NCBI GenBank assembly: GCA_029298735.1
Contig: JANSLP010000099.1
Coordinates: 34,135-98,134 of the forward strand
Length of the DNA stretch: 64,000 bases
Reading direction: 5' to 3'
DNA from: Ophiostoma sp. CBS 140.51
Lineage: Eukaryota; Ascomycota; Sordariomycetes; Ophiostomatales; Ophiostomataceae
The translations under genes were made by a program, and so were the position numbers. Position 1 is the stretch's first letter; each line of letters opens with the position of its first letter. Positions 1-10,199 of this stretch are shown piece after piece. The notes under the pieces are model-generated. The model worked only from the letters and a program-made list of their open reading frames with translations, made no database searches and was not told the DNA's origin.

Positions 1-575
1 GCTTGAGCCCAAATATAACACTGGCGACAACACCCTTGTTTCTCTCGACTTTGCCTGTGGTGTTGTGTTGGATAACAATAGAGCCTTTGACATCTGCATT
101 GAACGCACTGCTTCCAGGCTTGACAATCTCTTAAATAAGAGTCTCCAGAAAGTCCGAGACAGCTATGTGCCCACGATCATACTCGCTAGTAAACTTGCGG
201 ATCCCGGCGTATTTGGCTGGGATCCCGGCAATGTCGGTACTCTCACAGAGTTTGAACACGAGCGGCTCGATCTCTTTGCCGCCCATTGCTTTGGTGGGCG
301 GCTCTTCATGGAAGCATTTGATTTTCACCTCGCTGCCTGCAGCCCTGCGTTTCTCCGTGTAGCCAGGAAAGTTGCTGCTGACGGTGGCTAGGCGGCTGTT
401 GCCAGATGTATGCAGCTCGACAATCTCGCGACTACAAGGGCTACCAGAAATACCGGAGAAAGATTTGGCGATGTCGGCCTAGAACTTCTTGTCGGTGCCA
501 CAGAACGGGGTGCCAAAAAAGCAATGCCTGTGGTGCAGGCGGCCAGATTGTCGAACGTCGGCGCCTAATAACTCA
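1..575 (-). pseudogene. Broken serine-esterase-like domain of an NLR-type protein
   Basis: Read on the minus strand, this stretch keeps the order of blocks seen in the alpha/beta-hydrolase (DUF676/LipA-like) domain at the N-terminus of many fungal NACHT/ankyrin/TPR proteins: an FFGTP-like block (about 505-520), a block of the CFHEEPPTK type (about 285-325) and the KFTSEYDRGHIAV block (about 160-200). The frame is broken. There is an in-frame TAG at 479-481, an in-frame TAA at 131-133, and a frame switch at a run of six T (about 513-520) just before the FGTP block. Beyond each stop the similarity resumes in the same frame, and the frame stays open to the window's left edge, where the central domain would lie. 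The motif assignment rests on my recollection of the family pattern. I treat it as a relic. Confidence 0.5.
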
Positions 576-636
576 AAACTAGCTATTTTTAACCATATCA
601 TCCCCGCCCACGGCTGTCTGAGTCCCTCCCACCACC

Positions 637-2247
637 TTAACAATGCTCAACCGTAAAGGAAACACCAAGCACAGTTCTAATGTGTGAGATAAAGAGCTTA
701 CAGTCGCTGCAGATGGCCCGGCTGACTCGTATGCTTGCCTGCACAGTCGGGACCCTAGGGCACAGAGTCGCGAGATGCTGCAGTCTGAGATCCTGCTGCA
801 CCCACTTCTCCGGCTGGTCGCCGGCCCCGGCTCCAAAGAGCGCGCTCGGAAGAATGACGTGCTGGTTGATATAGTAGGCTATGAGCTTCTTCTCGGCATG
901 CGACGCATTGAATGAGCCCGGCCACCTGGGCTCATCATAGTCGTCCTCGGGCAGGGCGTATCCGATCAGTTGGCACAGCTCGAAGACGTGGTCTCGCCAA
1001 AGGCGGTTGTCAAGGATGTGCTCGACGGCAAAGTCAGTGCGCCAACCGCTGGCGGCACTCACGACTGGAAACAGCATGCCACGGTCAAGGCGCGCCACAG
1101 TCTTGTTCCAGTCCGGGACGTTGTATGCGATGCTCTGCTCATAGAACCCAATCTGGATGCTCCAGTCGGTGGTCTCCATGACAAAGTGACCACGCTTGGG
1201 CTCATTCGATGAGCTTGAGCTCACTGTTTCCTCTGTCGCTGTGATGGGCTCAAAGATCTGGAGCTTGATAGCGATAATCCTGCGGTTTGTTTCGGCTTCG
1301 CCGCTCTCTGGGTAGTGGCTGAACTTTTCTCGCATCCTCGCTGTCCTCCTCGAGGGTCTCGAGTAAAAGTAAGCGCCGCGTCCCTTGCGGTCTTTTGCGC
1401 GCGGATCTGCGCCGTGTTCGAGCAGATAGTTCACGGCCTTCAGCCGTCCCCAAAGCGCGGCCTCCATCAGCGGCGTCCGTCCGCGATTGTCGGTATTGTT
1501 GAGGTCCCCACCCTTGGTATGAAGGAACTGGATCATCATATCATGGCCTTCGGCGGCGGCTAAGGAGACACAGTTGCCACCTTCCTTGTTTCTCCAGCTG
1601 ATGAACGGATCATCTTTGTACGTCTCTAGCAGGAACGCAACTCCGCGTAAGTCATTAGCGATACAATGCGAATCGAAGAGACTCTGTCGATAGCTTGTAT
1701 CCTGCATGACCTCTCCCAAAATCTTATCGAACGAGGGGGGCTCTACTGTTTCGGCATCGCTGATGCCAAACTTCTCGACTTGGTCCCCGAGCGTTTGCAG
1801 CTGATCATGGTTGGTGTCGTCTCGCTCTGCTTGTAGGGTTTGGGAATCCCTCTTGGCTTCTTCGGCTACCTCGCCCTAGCCGTCGTCATCGTCTTCCTCG
1901 CCGTTGCTTCCTTCATCCTCGCTCTTGTCCTCGTCATCATTAGGTAACGCGACGCCGACCGTCACAAAGAGGCCCCTCGCTTTGTCGATTCTATAGGAGT
2001 ATTGCGCTTGAGTCTGCTCTTCGAATGGGTAGCATAGCTGGTAGTCCGCTGAACTTAGGCCGCAGTGTGCCGCCCGAGTTTGGCCTGTCAACGGAGATCG
2101 GCCGACGCCATGACGATGGCACCCTAGGCAGTAAGGACAGACGACACGCAATGACTCGCTCCCCCACTCCGTGACGAGCGCCAGGGGAATCTGGCGACCT
2201 CTGCTGTCGAGGATGCCGTTGGAAAGGGGTGGCTGGTGTGCCATCAT
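637..2247 (-). pseudogene. Ankyrin-repeat protein with DYW-like nucleic-acid deaminase domain, interrupted
   Basis: One reading frame runs from ATG at 2247 to the stop at 637 (536 codons), broken by a single in-frame TAG at 1876-1878. Numbered through the stop, residues about 100-123 are an acidic run, about 219-294 carry two ankyrin-like repeats, and the C-terminal part has the zinc-deaminase signature: HAE at residue 450 (892-900), followed by CxxC at residue 513 (700-711). The spacing and the HAEKKLIAYY context fit the fungal DYW-like deaminases, predicted cytidine deaminases acting on nucleic acids. The stop splits the acidic N-terminal part from the ankyrin-deaminase part. No clean GT-AG intron removing it was seen, though one is not excluded. 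If translation restarts near 1719 or 1707, an ankyrin-deaminase protein could still be made. The neighbouring relic at 1-575 is on the same strand. Confidence 0.65.
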
Positions 2248-2370
2248 TGTAGGCGATGGTGTCCGGTGGCTTGAGTTTGGTTTGTCTGTGTGGATCTAGC
2301 AGTAGTAATTCCTAGTAGGCTAGCGGTATTCTCCAAGTGTTCGACTTATCAGCGTTGTACTGTAACAGGA

Positions 2371-2450
2371 GAAAAGTAGGAAAAGAGTAGGAAAAGAGCG
2401 AGAAAAGAGCACGAAAAGAGTAAAGAAAGAGTAAGAAAAAGAATAAAAAT
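2371..2450 (+). repeat. Degenerate purine-rich GAAAAGAG repeat
   Basis: About 80 bp of imperfect 10-12 bp units built on GAAAAGAG, purines on the plus strand. It lies upstream (5') of the broken deaminase gene on its non-template side. It resembles a decayed simple repeat or polypurine tract; no function is evident. Confidence 0.45.
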
Positions 2451-3880
2451 AGAGTACATAGGAGAAAAAGATGGTGGGCGTGGTAGAGGCACCGCCGAGA
2501 GGACCGGTAACGGGAGAGAACGACAGAAAAGACGCTTATAATACTAACCTGAATGGTAGTATGTTACATCCGGTTATGTAAAGTGCCGTGGTAATAGAGA
2601 GGGAACTCTGAAAGGCAATCATGGTCCTCAGCGTAATAGGCGGCTCGCTACTTATTATAATCTCAGAAATGCACCATCCCGGATGTCAGTGGTCCTTTAC
2701 AGCGTAAATCGGCAGGCGTTACAAGATGATTCAGACTCACTAATGTGCCCTCCTATGCCCTCGTGTGCTGGTACAATCACAGAGCCTCATTTTAGGCCAC
2801 CCACCTTAGCTTCAAGCGCACAACAATCAAACATACAACAACCAAACGTACAACTACAACCACTACCACTAGCATTTCTCCCACTTCCAGCAGGCTATGC
2901 TGCATTATTCACCCAATGTGAATGCCTTTCTTAAAACCGGCCTGATTCGTCGTGTTGTATCACCTCAGATTTTGAGCATTCCGGCCCAGACTGCGCCGCA
3001 GACGACCGGTGCCCAATGGCGGGTGCAGGGACGGTCTGAGGTGCCAGATATGCATCAAGACGTTTTTTTGTAGCCAAATTCTCACATTGTGAATGAACAA
3101 GAGAGAAGGGGCCACAGCAGCCGGTGCAGGGCTCCATCATATGCTCACTTCCACGTCGTGGACTTCGGCTAGACCTCAGCCCTGTTTTTTTCCGACACAA
3201 AGCCCGAACGAGGTTGTGGACGACTGGCAGACGCCAGAGCTGCATCTTGTGGAACTAGAGGATATTTTATCGGCTATTTGTTTCTCCCCAGTTTACTTTC
3301 TTTTCATTTGTTTTGTCGTCTTCTTTGTTTGCTTTGTCTAGAATAGTCGGCGTTTTTTACGTCAGGGAGGCATCCTCGCGGATATCGGACGTCAGTAACC
3401 AACTACAGAACAGAATATGGGACCCAGACCCAGAATGAACAAGAATATCGAGGATATGTAAGGCTATTGGCGGCTTGGATGGGCAAACATTGGTCGAATG
3501 TGGTTGATTGTCGGGGTTGCTGATTGTTGTAGTCGGATTGTCTCTCACTAGTGTTGGTGGATATCAGGGGTAAATAAACCATTTGCAGCCCGTAGTTTTA
3601 TCCCCCCCTGAAACCGTGATTGTTCTTTCCATGTTGGAAACATGACACCAGTTGCACTTTCCCATTTCACTAAGTCCGCCGCTCACGGCCCGCCGAGCGA
3701 TTCTGCCGCCAGCCGCCCCACAATAGGTGCGATGCTTGGCGACCGACCAAAACCGGAAGGAACGATCCAGGACCGGCCCCACCATCGCACCTTCCCTCCG
3801 GACGGGCTTCACGGTCACACCTGACAAAGCAGAAAATCCAGAAAAAAACCAAGGAAGCAAGCAAATTATCCTTTAAAGCT
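2451..3880. other. Accessory spacer without a supported gene
   Basis: Short open frames occur on both strands (for example 2683-2934 plus and 2931-3245 minus), but none shows a recognisable domain, a convincing start context or splice structure. Two imperfect copies of a TTCACA/TGTGAA word lie near 2910-2925 and 3085-3100. The stretch looks like decayed accessory DNA between the deaminase relic and the metabolic cluster. Confidence 0.4.
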
Positions 3881-3904
3881 TTGCGGAACCATATCCCCTC
3901 CAAC

Positions 3905-4130
3905 AAGGCAACTGCTCAGCTTTCTAGGTGGTGCCAGCTGCGACTTCCCTCGGGATCCCTCGGGAGGTCGTGGATTCGAGCCACCGCCGTTACGGCGGCT
4001 GAGAACGTTGGAGGTGTGGCAACCTCCAATGTAGCCGTGCAAAAAGTCCTGCCAGGCTTTTTCATAACCTCCCATCTGGGTTCCCTGTTGGCTATTTTGG
4101 ATAGTTTTGGCCGCAGAGGACCCTAGGGCA
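3905..4130 (+). repeat. Possible tRNA-derived SINE or tRNA-like relic
   Basis: Around 3970-3982 there is a GTGGATTCGAGCCAC element that resembles a Pol III B box/T-arm: a 4-bp stem around a TTCGA loop. About 20-30 bp upstream, a GACTTCCC...GGGAGGTC hairpin resembles a class II tRNA variable arm, and a TAGGTGGTGCCA stretch near 3925 could be a weak A box. No complete tRNA cloverleaf closes, and about 150 bp of non-tRNA sequence follow. This is the arrangement of a SINE head plus body, but only one copy is present in the window, so the call is tentative. Confidence 0.28.
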
Positions 4131-4336
4131 GGTGAACCTTTTGCTCGACATTCACTGCATCTTGATGGCATACCATAGTAAGAGATCATCCTTTTATTTT
4201 ATTATCGTATTTAACAGGTTTTGTACAGGGATGAGCAGGATCTATGCACAGAGAAAACGAGGCCGAAAAGAAGAGGCCAAAAAATAAAACATCGACGCGC
4301 CAACACCTCGACATCTCAACATCCGACACCACCCTC

Positions 4337-5926
4337 TTACAGGTTCGAGCGCACACCCGACGACTCCTTGGCACGCTGTGCAGCTGCACGTCCTGCGCGA
4401 CGACCAAAGACTGTGCCCGATGTCAGGCCCGAGCCACCAGGGTAGTTTCCATAGAAGAGGCCACCGAGCATCTCGCCGGCACAGAACAGACCAGGAACCT
4501 CACGGTTGCTGGCAGCGACGACGGCAGCCGTCTGTGGGTTGACAGAGAGACCACCAAACGTGAAAGTGACACCGCAGGCGACCTTGACGGCGACAAAGGG
4601 GCCCTTGTCGACGGGCAGGGCCCAGTTGGACTTGGGCAGAGCCAGGCCGCCGCGGCTGGACTGTGTCGAGACACCGTCGCGCACGGCCGGATCCCACTGG
4701 GCATTGGGGTTCTCGGCCTGAAAGGCATTGGCGGCGACGTTGTAGTCACGCATGGTCTCGAGGAACTTGGCCGGCGAGTGCAGACCGCCCTCCTTGGCAA
4801 GCTTCTCGGCAAGCTCCTCGAGCGTGTCAGCCCGGATCTTGCGCACAATGCTGTCGCGGTACTCCTCGTCGCGTAGCCAGGGCGTGCCGCGGGCGTCCCA
4901 GATCTGGAAGGCCTGGCCGTCAGGCTGGCCCATGATGGCACGGCCAAACTTGGCGTAGGTATAGTTGCGCAGATCGACACCCTCGTCGACAAAGCGCTCG
5001 CCCTGTGTGTTGACCATGACACCCAGTGGGTAGCCAGACTTGGTGAACTCGTTGGAGATGGCGCGGTCGCCGCTGTTGGCGGGCGCGTTGGCGTCCCAAG
5101 CGACAGAGTGGCAGCCAGACCAGTGACCGGCCTGCTTGGCACCGACATCGCGCATGGCAAACTCGAGACCGTCACCCGTGTTGTAGGGTGTGCCGCGGAC
5201 AAGCGCCAGGTCCCAGCCGGGGCCCAGGTACTCGGCACGCATGCGCGGGTTGGCCTCGAAGCCACCAGCAGTCAAAATCACAGCCTTGGCCGAAATGGTG
5301 CGGGTGCTCTTAGCCGATGAGCTGTCAGTCAACTCAACAACGACACCAGTCACAGTCCCCTCAGCACCCGTCACGAGCTGCTTGGCCATGGTTGAGAAAA
5401 AGGTCGAGACACCCGCACGACGTGCTGCCCGACGGTGGTCCTCAATCAAACCCTTGCCGCCGTCCTGCGTCTTGAGCGCCATACCGCCCCAGAACTTGTA
5501 GCGGCCATCCACTTTGTACGCCTGACGGTTGAAGGATAGCTGGAAACGCACACCGTGCTTGTGCAGCCACTTGACGGCATCGTTGGAGTCGCCCACCAGT
5601 GTGCGGCCCAGTTGCGGGTCGGACCGGCCGGCCGTCACGCGCAGCAGATCGCCCGTAAAGTCTTGCGGTGTGTACGGCTCGAGGTCAATGATTTTCGAGG
5701 TGGCCGCGTCGACATTGTTGACGAGCGGCAAAAGGTCGGCGAGACCAGCGTGTGCCGTGCGGAAAGCGCCGGCCGTAAAGTACGTGTTGCCGCCTGCCCA
5801 CTCCTCGGGGCACTTGTCGATTAGGACGACGTTGCGAGCGCCGTTCTCACGTGCCGACAGAGCTGCTGAGAAACCGGCGTTTCCGCCGCCGACAACAAGG
5901 ACATCGCACTCGGAAGGAAGAGACAT
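4337..5926 (-). CDS. FAD-dependent dehydrogenase, TcuA (tricarballylate dehydrogenase)/CobZ-like
   Basis: A 529-residue intronless protein of the fumarate reductase/succinate dehydrogenase flavoprotein family. The N-terminus has the FAD dinucleotide-binding VVGGGNAG motif (residues about 10-17). The middle has the substrate-cap region with ILTAGGFEANP. The C-terminus has the second FAD segment GLFCAGEMLGG followed by a glycine-rich NYPGGSGLT loop. The length matches TcuA, which oxidises tricarballylate to cis-aconitate; fungal homologues are also labelled CobZ-like. The ATG at 5924-5926 is preferred because the glycine-rich fold begins about nine residues later. The frame stays open upstream to 5983, but that extension is not conserved-looking. 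The gene diverges from the Zn2Cys6 regulator at 7280 across a 1.35-kb shared promoter. The exact substrate is inferred, not shown. Confidence 0.85.
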   Translation of the reverse strand: MSLPSECDVLVVGGGNAGFSAALSARENGARNVVLIDKCPEEWAGGNTYFTAGAFRTAHAGLADLLPLVNNVDAATSKIIDLEPYTPQDFTGDLLRVTAGRSDPQLGRTLVGDSNDAVKWLHKHGVRFQLSFNRQAYKVDGRYKFWGGMALKTQDGGKGLIEDHRRAARRAGVSTFFSTMAKQLVTGAEGTVTGVVVELTDSSSAKSTRTISAKAVILTAGGFEANPRMRAEYLGPGWDLALVRGTPYNTGDGLEFAMRDVGAKQAGHWSGCHSVAWDANAPANSGDRAISNEFTKSGYPLGVMVNTQGERFVDEGVDLRNYTYAKFGRAIMGQPDGQAFQIWDARGTPWLRDEEYRDSIVRKIRADTLEELAEKLAKEGGLHSPAKFLETMRDYNVAANAFQAENPNAQWDPAVRDGVSTQSSRGGLALPKSNWALPVDKGPFVAVKVACGVTFTFGGLSVNPQTAAVVAASNREVPGLFCAGEMLGGLFYGNYPGGSGLTSGTVFGRRAGRAAAQRAKESSGVRSNL

Positions 5927-7279
5927 TGTGAGGCGAGGTGGGATGAAGAAAGAGGGTGATGTCAAAAGAAGGAAGAACGTCAAAGTCGCGGTATGAGTGA
6001 CGATGAAGAAAACTGACGGGTGTTGGAGTCAGTTGGGGTAGGAGGAGGGGAGATCGTCGGTGTTTGTTTGTTGCGTTGAGCGAGAGACTTTCTTCTGTCC
6101 AAACAGTTCCAAACTTGCATGCTCCTTGCCCCAATCATATACGAAGGACCACCATCAGAAAAACAGCTTGTTTGCCGGTCTATCCTGGCCGGCTACGCTT
6201 CCTCCCCGCGGCCAAGGACCGTGGCCGTGGCCATTCCCGTTTGCTGCCCGGTTCTCTCCTTGATCTCTCCTCGACCAGCCTCGATATCGGAGCGTCTAAG
6301 TGGGCGCGGATGTCCTGACGCCGTCAAGGCGGAGCCTCTGTGGGCTGCTCTGGGGCCTTTGTGGCTCCTTTTTGGCTCAATTTGGCACTTTCTGCGACGA
6401 AGACGCTAGCTCGACGGAGAGTCAGACGCCGCAACTGGCAGCTCTTCAAAGGAAGCGGAGAAGGACGACAAGGGTGGTCCCATTCTCTCTTATTGCGGCA
6501 CTCTGCGTCCGTCCCATGACGACCCGGTTTTGCTTTCCCCGCTCGCAAAAGAAATTCACACGCGAGGAAAACGACATGATCCGTGGATTGTGAGAAACCG
6601 TGGTTGGCTTTTCTGGTTTGGGTGAGGCTTAAACAAGTTTTGCCGAGTCGTTGAAATGGAGAGTTTGACGAAAAGCAATTGAGATCACGTGGTCTGAAGC
6701 ATGTTAGAGATCGCCCGTCTGGCCACCGTACACGGCACCCTTTGGAGGGTCCAGAGAGTGACAAAAATGACGAAATGGGCATCCGTAGATCTTGCATTGT
6801 CTACACAAACAGTAACCATTCATTGTTCTGCAATTGAAATCAACGTGGTTGTGCTCGCCGTGTTTCGGTGCCGGTCCAGATTTGTTTTCAAGAGCACGTG
6901 ACTGGCCTTTACGACTGGACTTTGCCGCTCGTTCTCGCCAAGCTTCCCCGCAGCCCGGCATTAACGCTGCAACTTTAGCGAGTCAACAGTACTTTCAGCG
7001 ACTCCAGCGTCTCCAAGTAACGTCGTCCACAACGACGACTTGGCAAACGACGGTCGCAAAGACTTCGCGAGGACGACTTCGGCGTACGGTCTTCATTCTG
7101 TTTTTTTCACTGTCATCTCTACCTTGAGCGCCACTAGACGCCATAGAAAGATGGAAACGCCATTGGCCGTTTTGCCTGTTCTCCAACGATCACGAGATAC
7201 AGCCTGAAAAGCTTCATTTCAGACAGCCATATTCAAACCAAAACCAAACCAATTTGTCTCGCCCTCCTCCCACCTCGCG
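5927..7279. promoter_or_regulatory. Divergent promoter region, dehydrogenase/regulator
   Basis: This 1.35-kb region separates two divergently oriented genes and has no supported gene. A GGAGCGTCTAAG word at 6289-6300 shares seven bases (CGTCTAA) with the 10-mer found in the other two divergent promoters of the cluster. A CTCCGTC core is present on the minus strand at about 6412-6418. Short frames here lack domain content. Confidence 0.45.
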
Positions 7280-10027
7280 ATGACACGCGCGCGCGAGGGC
7301 TCGTCGCTGGTATCGGAGCCGCGGTCGACAGCCCGTGCGTGCCAGTTCTGCCGCAAACGCAAGATCAAGTGCGACGCCCTCAAGCCGACATGCACAACCT
7401 GCCGCGCCAGTAACCGCACCTGCAGCTACCACCATGGACCTGTCAAGCCGCGGCCGTCGACGGCACTGCTCAATGCCGCGCGGGAGGAAAAGAATGAGCT
7501 TGAGCGTATGCTGATCCGTCTGAAACTGGCACCAACAGTGGCAGAAAGAGATGCTCTGCTGGGACTCGTCGATGTCATCAACGGCAAAGTCCACATCCGG
7601 GCAGGAGCTGCGTCAGCATCATCAACAAAAACAGGTGCAGGAGCTACGAATTCATCTCAAGACACATCTGCGGCCGCTGCAGCGGCAGCTTTGGCTTCCA
7701 TGCCGACATCAGAAGCTGCTGGAAATTCATCTTCTTTGTCGCCGTCACATATGGCCATTGACTCGGATATGCCACGAAACGGAGGCTATCCCACACCTTC
7801 AGGATCGCGGACAAGAGAGACAGCGAGTGAGGACGGCGAAGCTGCTGTGTTTGAGCAAACGGAGAAGAAGAACGGCCATGAAGACGAACACGATGCCAGT
7901 CACGTGACAAATAACGAAGACGACGACGATGACGAGGAGGACGATGAAGATGACGACGATGAGGATGAAGAGGAGGCCAAAGACACGACCGTCCAGGATG
8001 ACAACACAATAGCTCTCCTTCCCTTTGAAAAGCGCACCTACATGGGTGTTCTTGTACCGCCAGCAGGTCCATCTATGGCCATGGAGCCTACCAATGGCTC
8101 TTCTCACATTCACCACTCACACCACCACCCCACACCACACGGCGTCACGCCCTCGATTGATGCTCAGTCCACTCTCCGCTACCAGCTTATTGCCAACGCC
8201 GCTATGAGCCGCCAACAAGAGTATCGTCTGCGACTGCTGCCCACCATAAGAGGTGTCCCAGCGGAACTGGCATTGCATCTCCTTGACCTGCACTGGAACC
8301 GTCAACATCACACATACTTGTTGACATACCGGCCAGCATTTATGCGTGAGCTTGTCGACGGAGGCGAGTACTGCACAGACTTCCTGCTGTACGCCGTCTT
8401 TGCCTGTGCCAGCAAGTTTTCTGAACGCATCGAGCTGCGAACCGATCCCGGCGACCCAGAGACTACGGGCAAGGATTTCTTCCGGCGCTGCGAGGACATT
8501 ATCGCCCGTGACGCTGTACTCAGCCAGTCACGTATCCCCACAATTGTTGGTCTCTTGATGCTTGGTGCCACCTACAATGCTCGCGGTTTCACATCAAAGG
8601 GCTGGCTGTACACCGGATATGCACTGCGAATGGTCTTTGACCTGGGCTTGCACATCGAAGAAAAGGAAAACAGCAGTGGACTCAACCCTGAGCAGATTGA
8701 GATCCGTCGCCGTGTGTTTTGGGGTGCATTCATCTGCGAGAAGCTGCAAAGCGTCTACTTGGGCCGGCCAGCGACCATCCAACTACGGGACGCCGATGTC
8801 TCTCGTGATTTCTTGGATACATTCGAAGAGCTCGAGCCCTGGGCGCCGTACGTCGACCCAATGTCACAGGCTGACGCTACATCCATGGCAGCTGCGGGTG
8901 GCCGTTGGAACAATGCCGTCACCCACTCCGTCTCTGTATTCCAGCAGCTGTGCTCATTGGCCAAGATCATGACCAACATTATCAACAAGATTTATTTCGC
9001 CACGAACACCGCTGCCACGGCCGCTGGTGGAGCTGCTGCAACTGTAGCCACTACACCCACCGGGACAGCCACTGCGGCTGCACCAAAATCTCGAAAGAAA
9101 ATGAGCCGAGCACTGCGACAAATTGATAATGCATTGGTACGCTGGTACCGCGAACTACCACCTCATCTTGTCTATGAGCCATGGGCGACCAAGGGGACCA
9201 ATGTGACAACGCCGACCACAACGGCCACACCCAACCTCACCATCCTACACACAACCTATCACTGCCTTGTCATCCTTCTCCATTGTCCGTTCATCTCCGC
9301 AGGAACACAAGTTGCAACAAACACGGCCGGCGTGACTTCATCCTCTGCCCATGGTGAAGAGGCCACACACGCCTGGAAACGCTGCACCACCGCCGCCCGC
9401 AACATCACCAACCTTGCCCTGGCCTATCGTGCCACCTATCCACTCCGCAAGTCCAACTACATGTTGGTCTATGCCGTCTATGTTGCGTGTACAATTCATG
9501 TTCACAATGCAGCAGCTGTTTTTGGCGCGGCCCACTCCAACAATGCCGATAACACGGTTGCGTCTGACCCCTCGCTGCTTCTGCGTGCCAGTTTGGTCTG
9601 CCTCGACGAGCTGGCCGTGCCCAACTCCGGCGCTGCGGATACAGCACGCATAATCCGCAAACTGATGGCCGCCAAGGGCATTCCCGAGCACCTGGGTCCC
9701 TCCTTTATGAGTGGCGGGGCGAATACCGCTGCAACAAATGGCAACGTAGTCGATGCTGCCGCTCACTTTTTCAGTCAAGACATGGCAACAAACGGCACCG
9801 CCACCAATCCCAACACCAACCTTAACGGCGACACCATCCACGGCCCTGCACCGGCCACCTCCTTTGACGACACAAATTTTACCTGGCAGCTGTTTGATGA
9901 GTCGCCTTCTTTTGACCCACTCGCCCAGCTACAGTCCTTTTCGGACTTTGGCCTGTCAGGCCATGACCTCCTGTTTGGCTTCATGGACGGCAACTTTTCG
10001 CCGTCTGAATTTATGGGAGCCTCATAG
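7280..10027 (+). CDS. Zn2Cys6 transcription factor with fungal_trans domain, likely cluster regulator
   Basis: A 915-residue intronless protein. The N-terminus has a canonical binuclear zinc cluster, cysteines 21, 24, 31, 38, 41 and 48 (C-x2-C-x6-C-x6-C-x2-C-x6-C), followed by a short helical linker rich in charged residues that could dimerise. A long Asp/Glu tract lies at about residues 210-235. The middle-homology fungal_trans domain spans about residues 330-505, including the conserved RRRVFWGAFICEK helix and the GRP motif. The C-terminus is Ser/Ala/Asn-rich with aromatic-acidic patches typical of activation regions. The protein would bind CGG-containing sites in the nucleus. Its position inside a block of catabolic enzymes plus a transporter, divergent to the FAD dehydrogenase, makes it the likely pathway-specific regulator. 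Confidence 0.93.
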   Translation: MTRAREGSSLVSEPRSTARACQFCRKRKIKCDALKPTCTTCRASNRTCSYHHGPVKPRPSTALLNAAREEKNELERMLIRLKLAPTVAERDALLGLVDVINGKVHIRAGAASASSTKTGAGATNSSQDTSAAAAAAALASMPTSEAAGNSSSLSPSHMAIDSDMPRNGGYPTPSGSRTRETASEDGEAAVFEQTEKKNGHEDEHDASHVTNNEDDDDDEEDDEDDDDEDEEEAKDTTVQDDNTIALLPFEKRTYMGVLVPPAGPSMAMEPTNGSSHIHHSHHHPTPHGVTPSIDAQSTLRYQLIANAAMSRQQEYRLRLLPTIRGVPAELALHLLDLHWNRQHHTYLLTYRPAFMRELVDGGEYCTDFLLYAVFACASKFSERIELRTDPGDPETTGKDFFRRCEDIIARDAVLSQSRIPTIVGLLMLGATYNARGFTSKGWLYTGYALRMVFDLGLHIEEKENSSGLNPEQIEIRRRVFWGAFICEKLQSVYLGRPATIQLRDADVSRDFLDTFEELEPWAPYVDPMSQADATSMAAAGGRWNNAVTHSVSVFQQLCSLAKIMTNIINKIYFATNTAATAAGGAAATVATTPTGTATAAAPKSRKKMSRALRQIDNALVRWYRELPPHLVYEPWATKGTNVTTPTTTATPNLTILHTTYHCLVILLHCPFISAGTQVATNTAGVTSSSAHGEEATHAWKRCTTAARNITNLALAYRATYPLRKSNYMLVYAVYVACTIHVHNAAAVFGAAHSNNADNTVASDPSLLLRASLVCLDELAVPNSGAADTARIIRKLMAAKGIPEHLGPSFMSGGANTAATNGNVVDAAAHFFSQDMATNGTATNPNTNLNGDTIHGPAPATSFDDTNFTWQLFDESPSFDPLAQLQSFSDFGLSGHDLLFGFMDGNFSPSEFMGAS

Positions 10028-10199
10028 TTTATGATAGAAGCTTAAATCACATAAATTAATTCAAATTTGTCAATATACCATAAGTCACTATTTGTTTTGT
10101 TATTTTGCCAAATACAATCTCATTCTAGTCGTGTACATGATATTCAAATTTACATTTCCCAACTAATACTCCGCCCCTTCTATCTGCCTGCTACGCTTC
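10028..10199. terminator. Shared 3' intergenic region of convergent genes
   Basis: Only 172 bp separate the stops of the regulator (plus) and the class II aldolase-like gene (minus). The interval is AT-rich and must hold both polyadenylation regions, possibly with overlapping 3' ends. Confidence 0.5.

Noticed and set aside
2683..2934. 83-codon ATG frame in the accessory region
   Set aside because: Gln/Pro-rich, no homology that I recognise and no supporting context.
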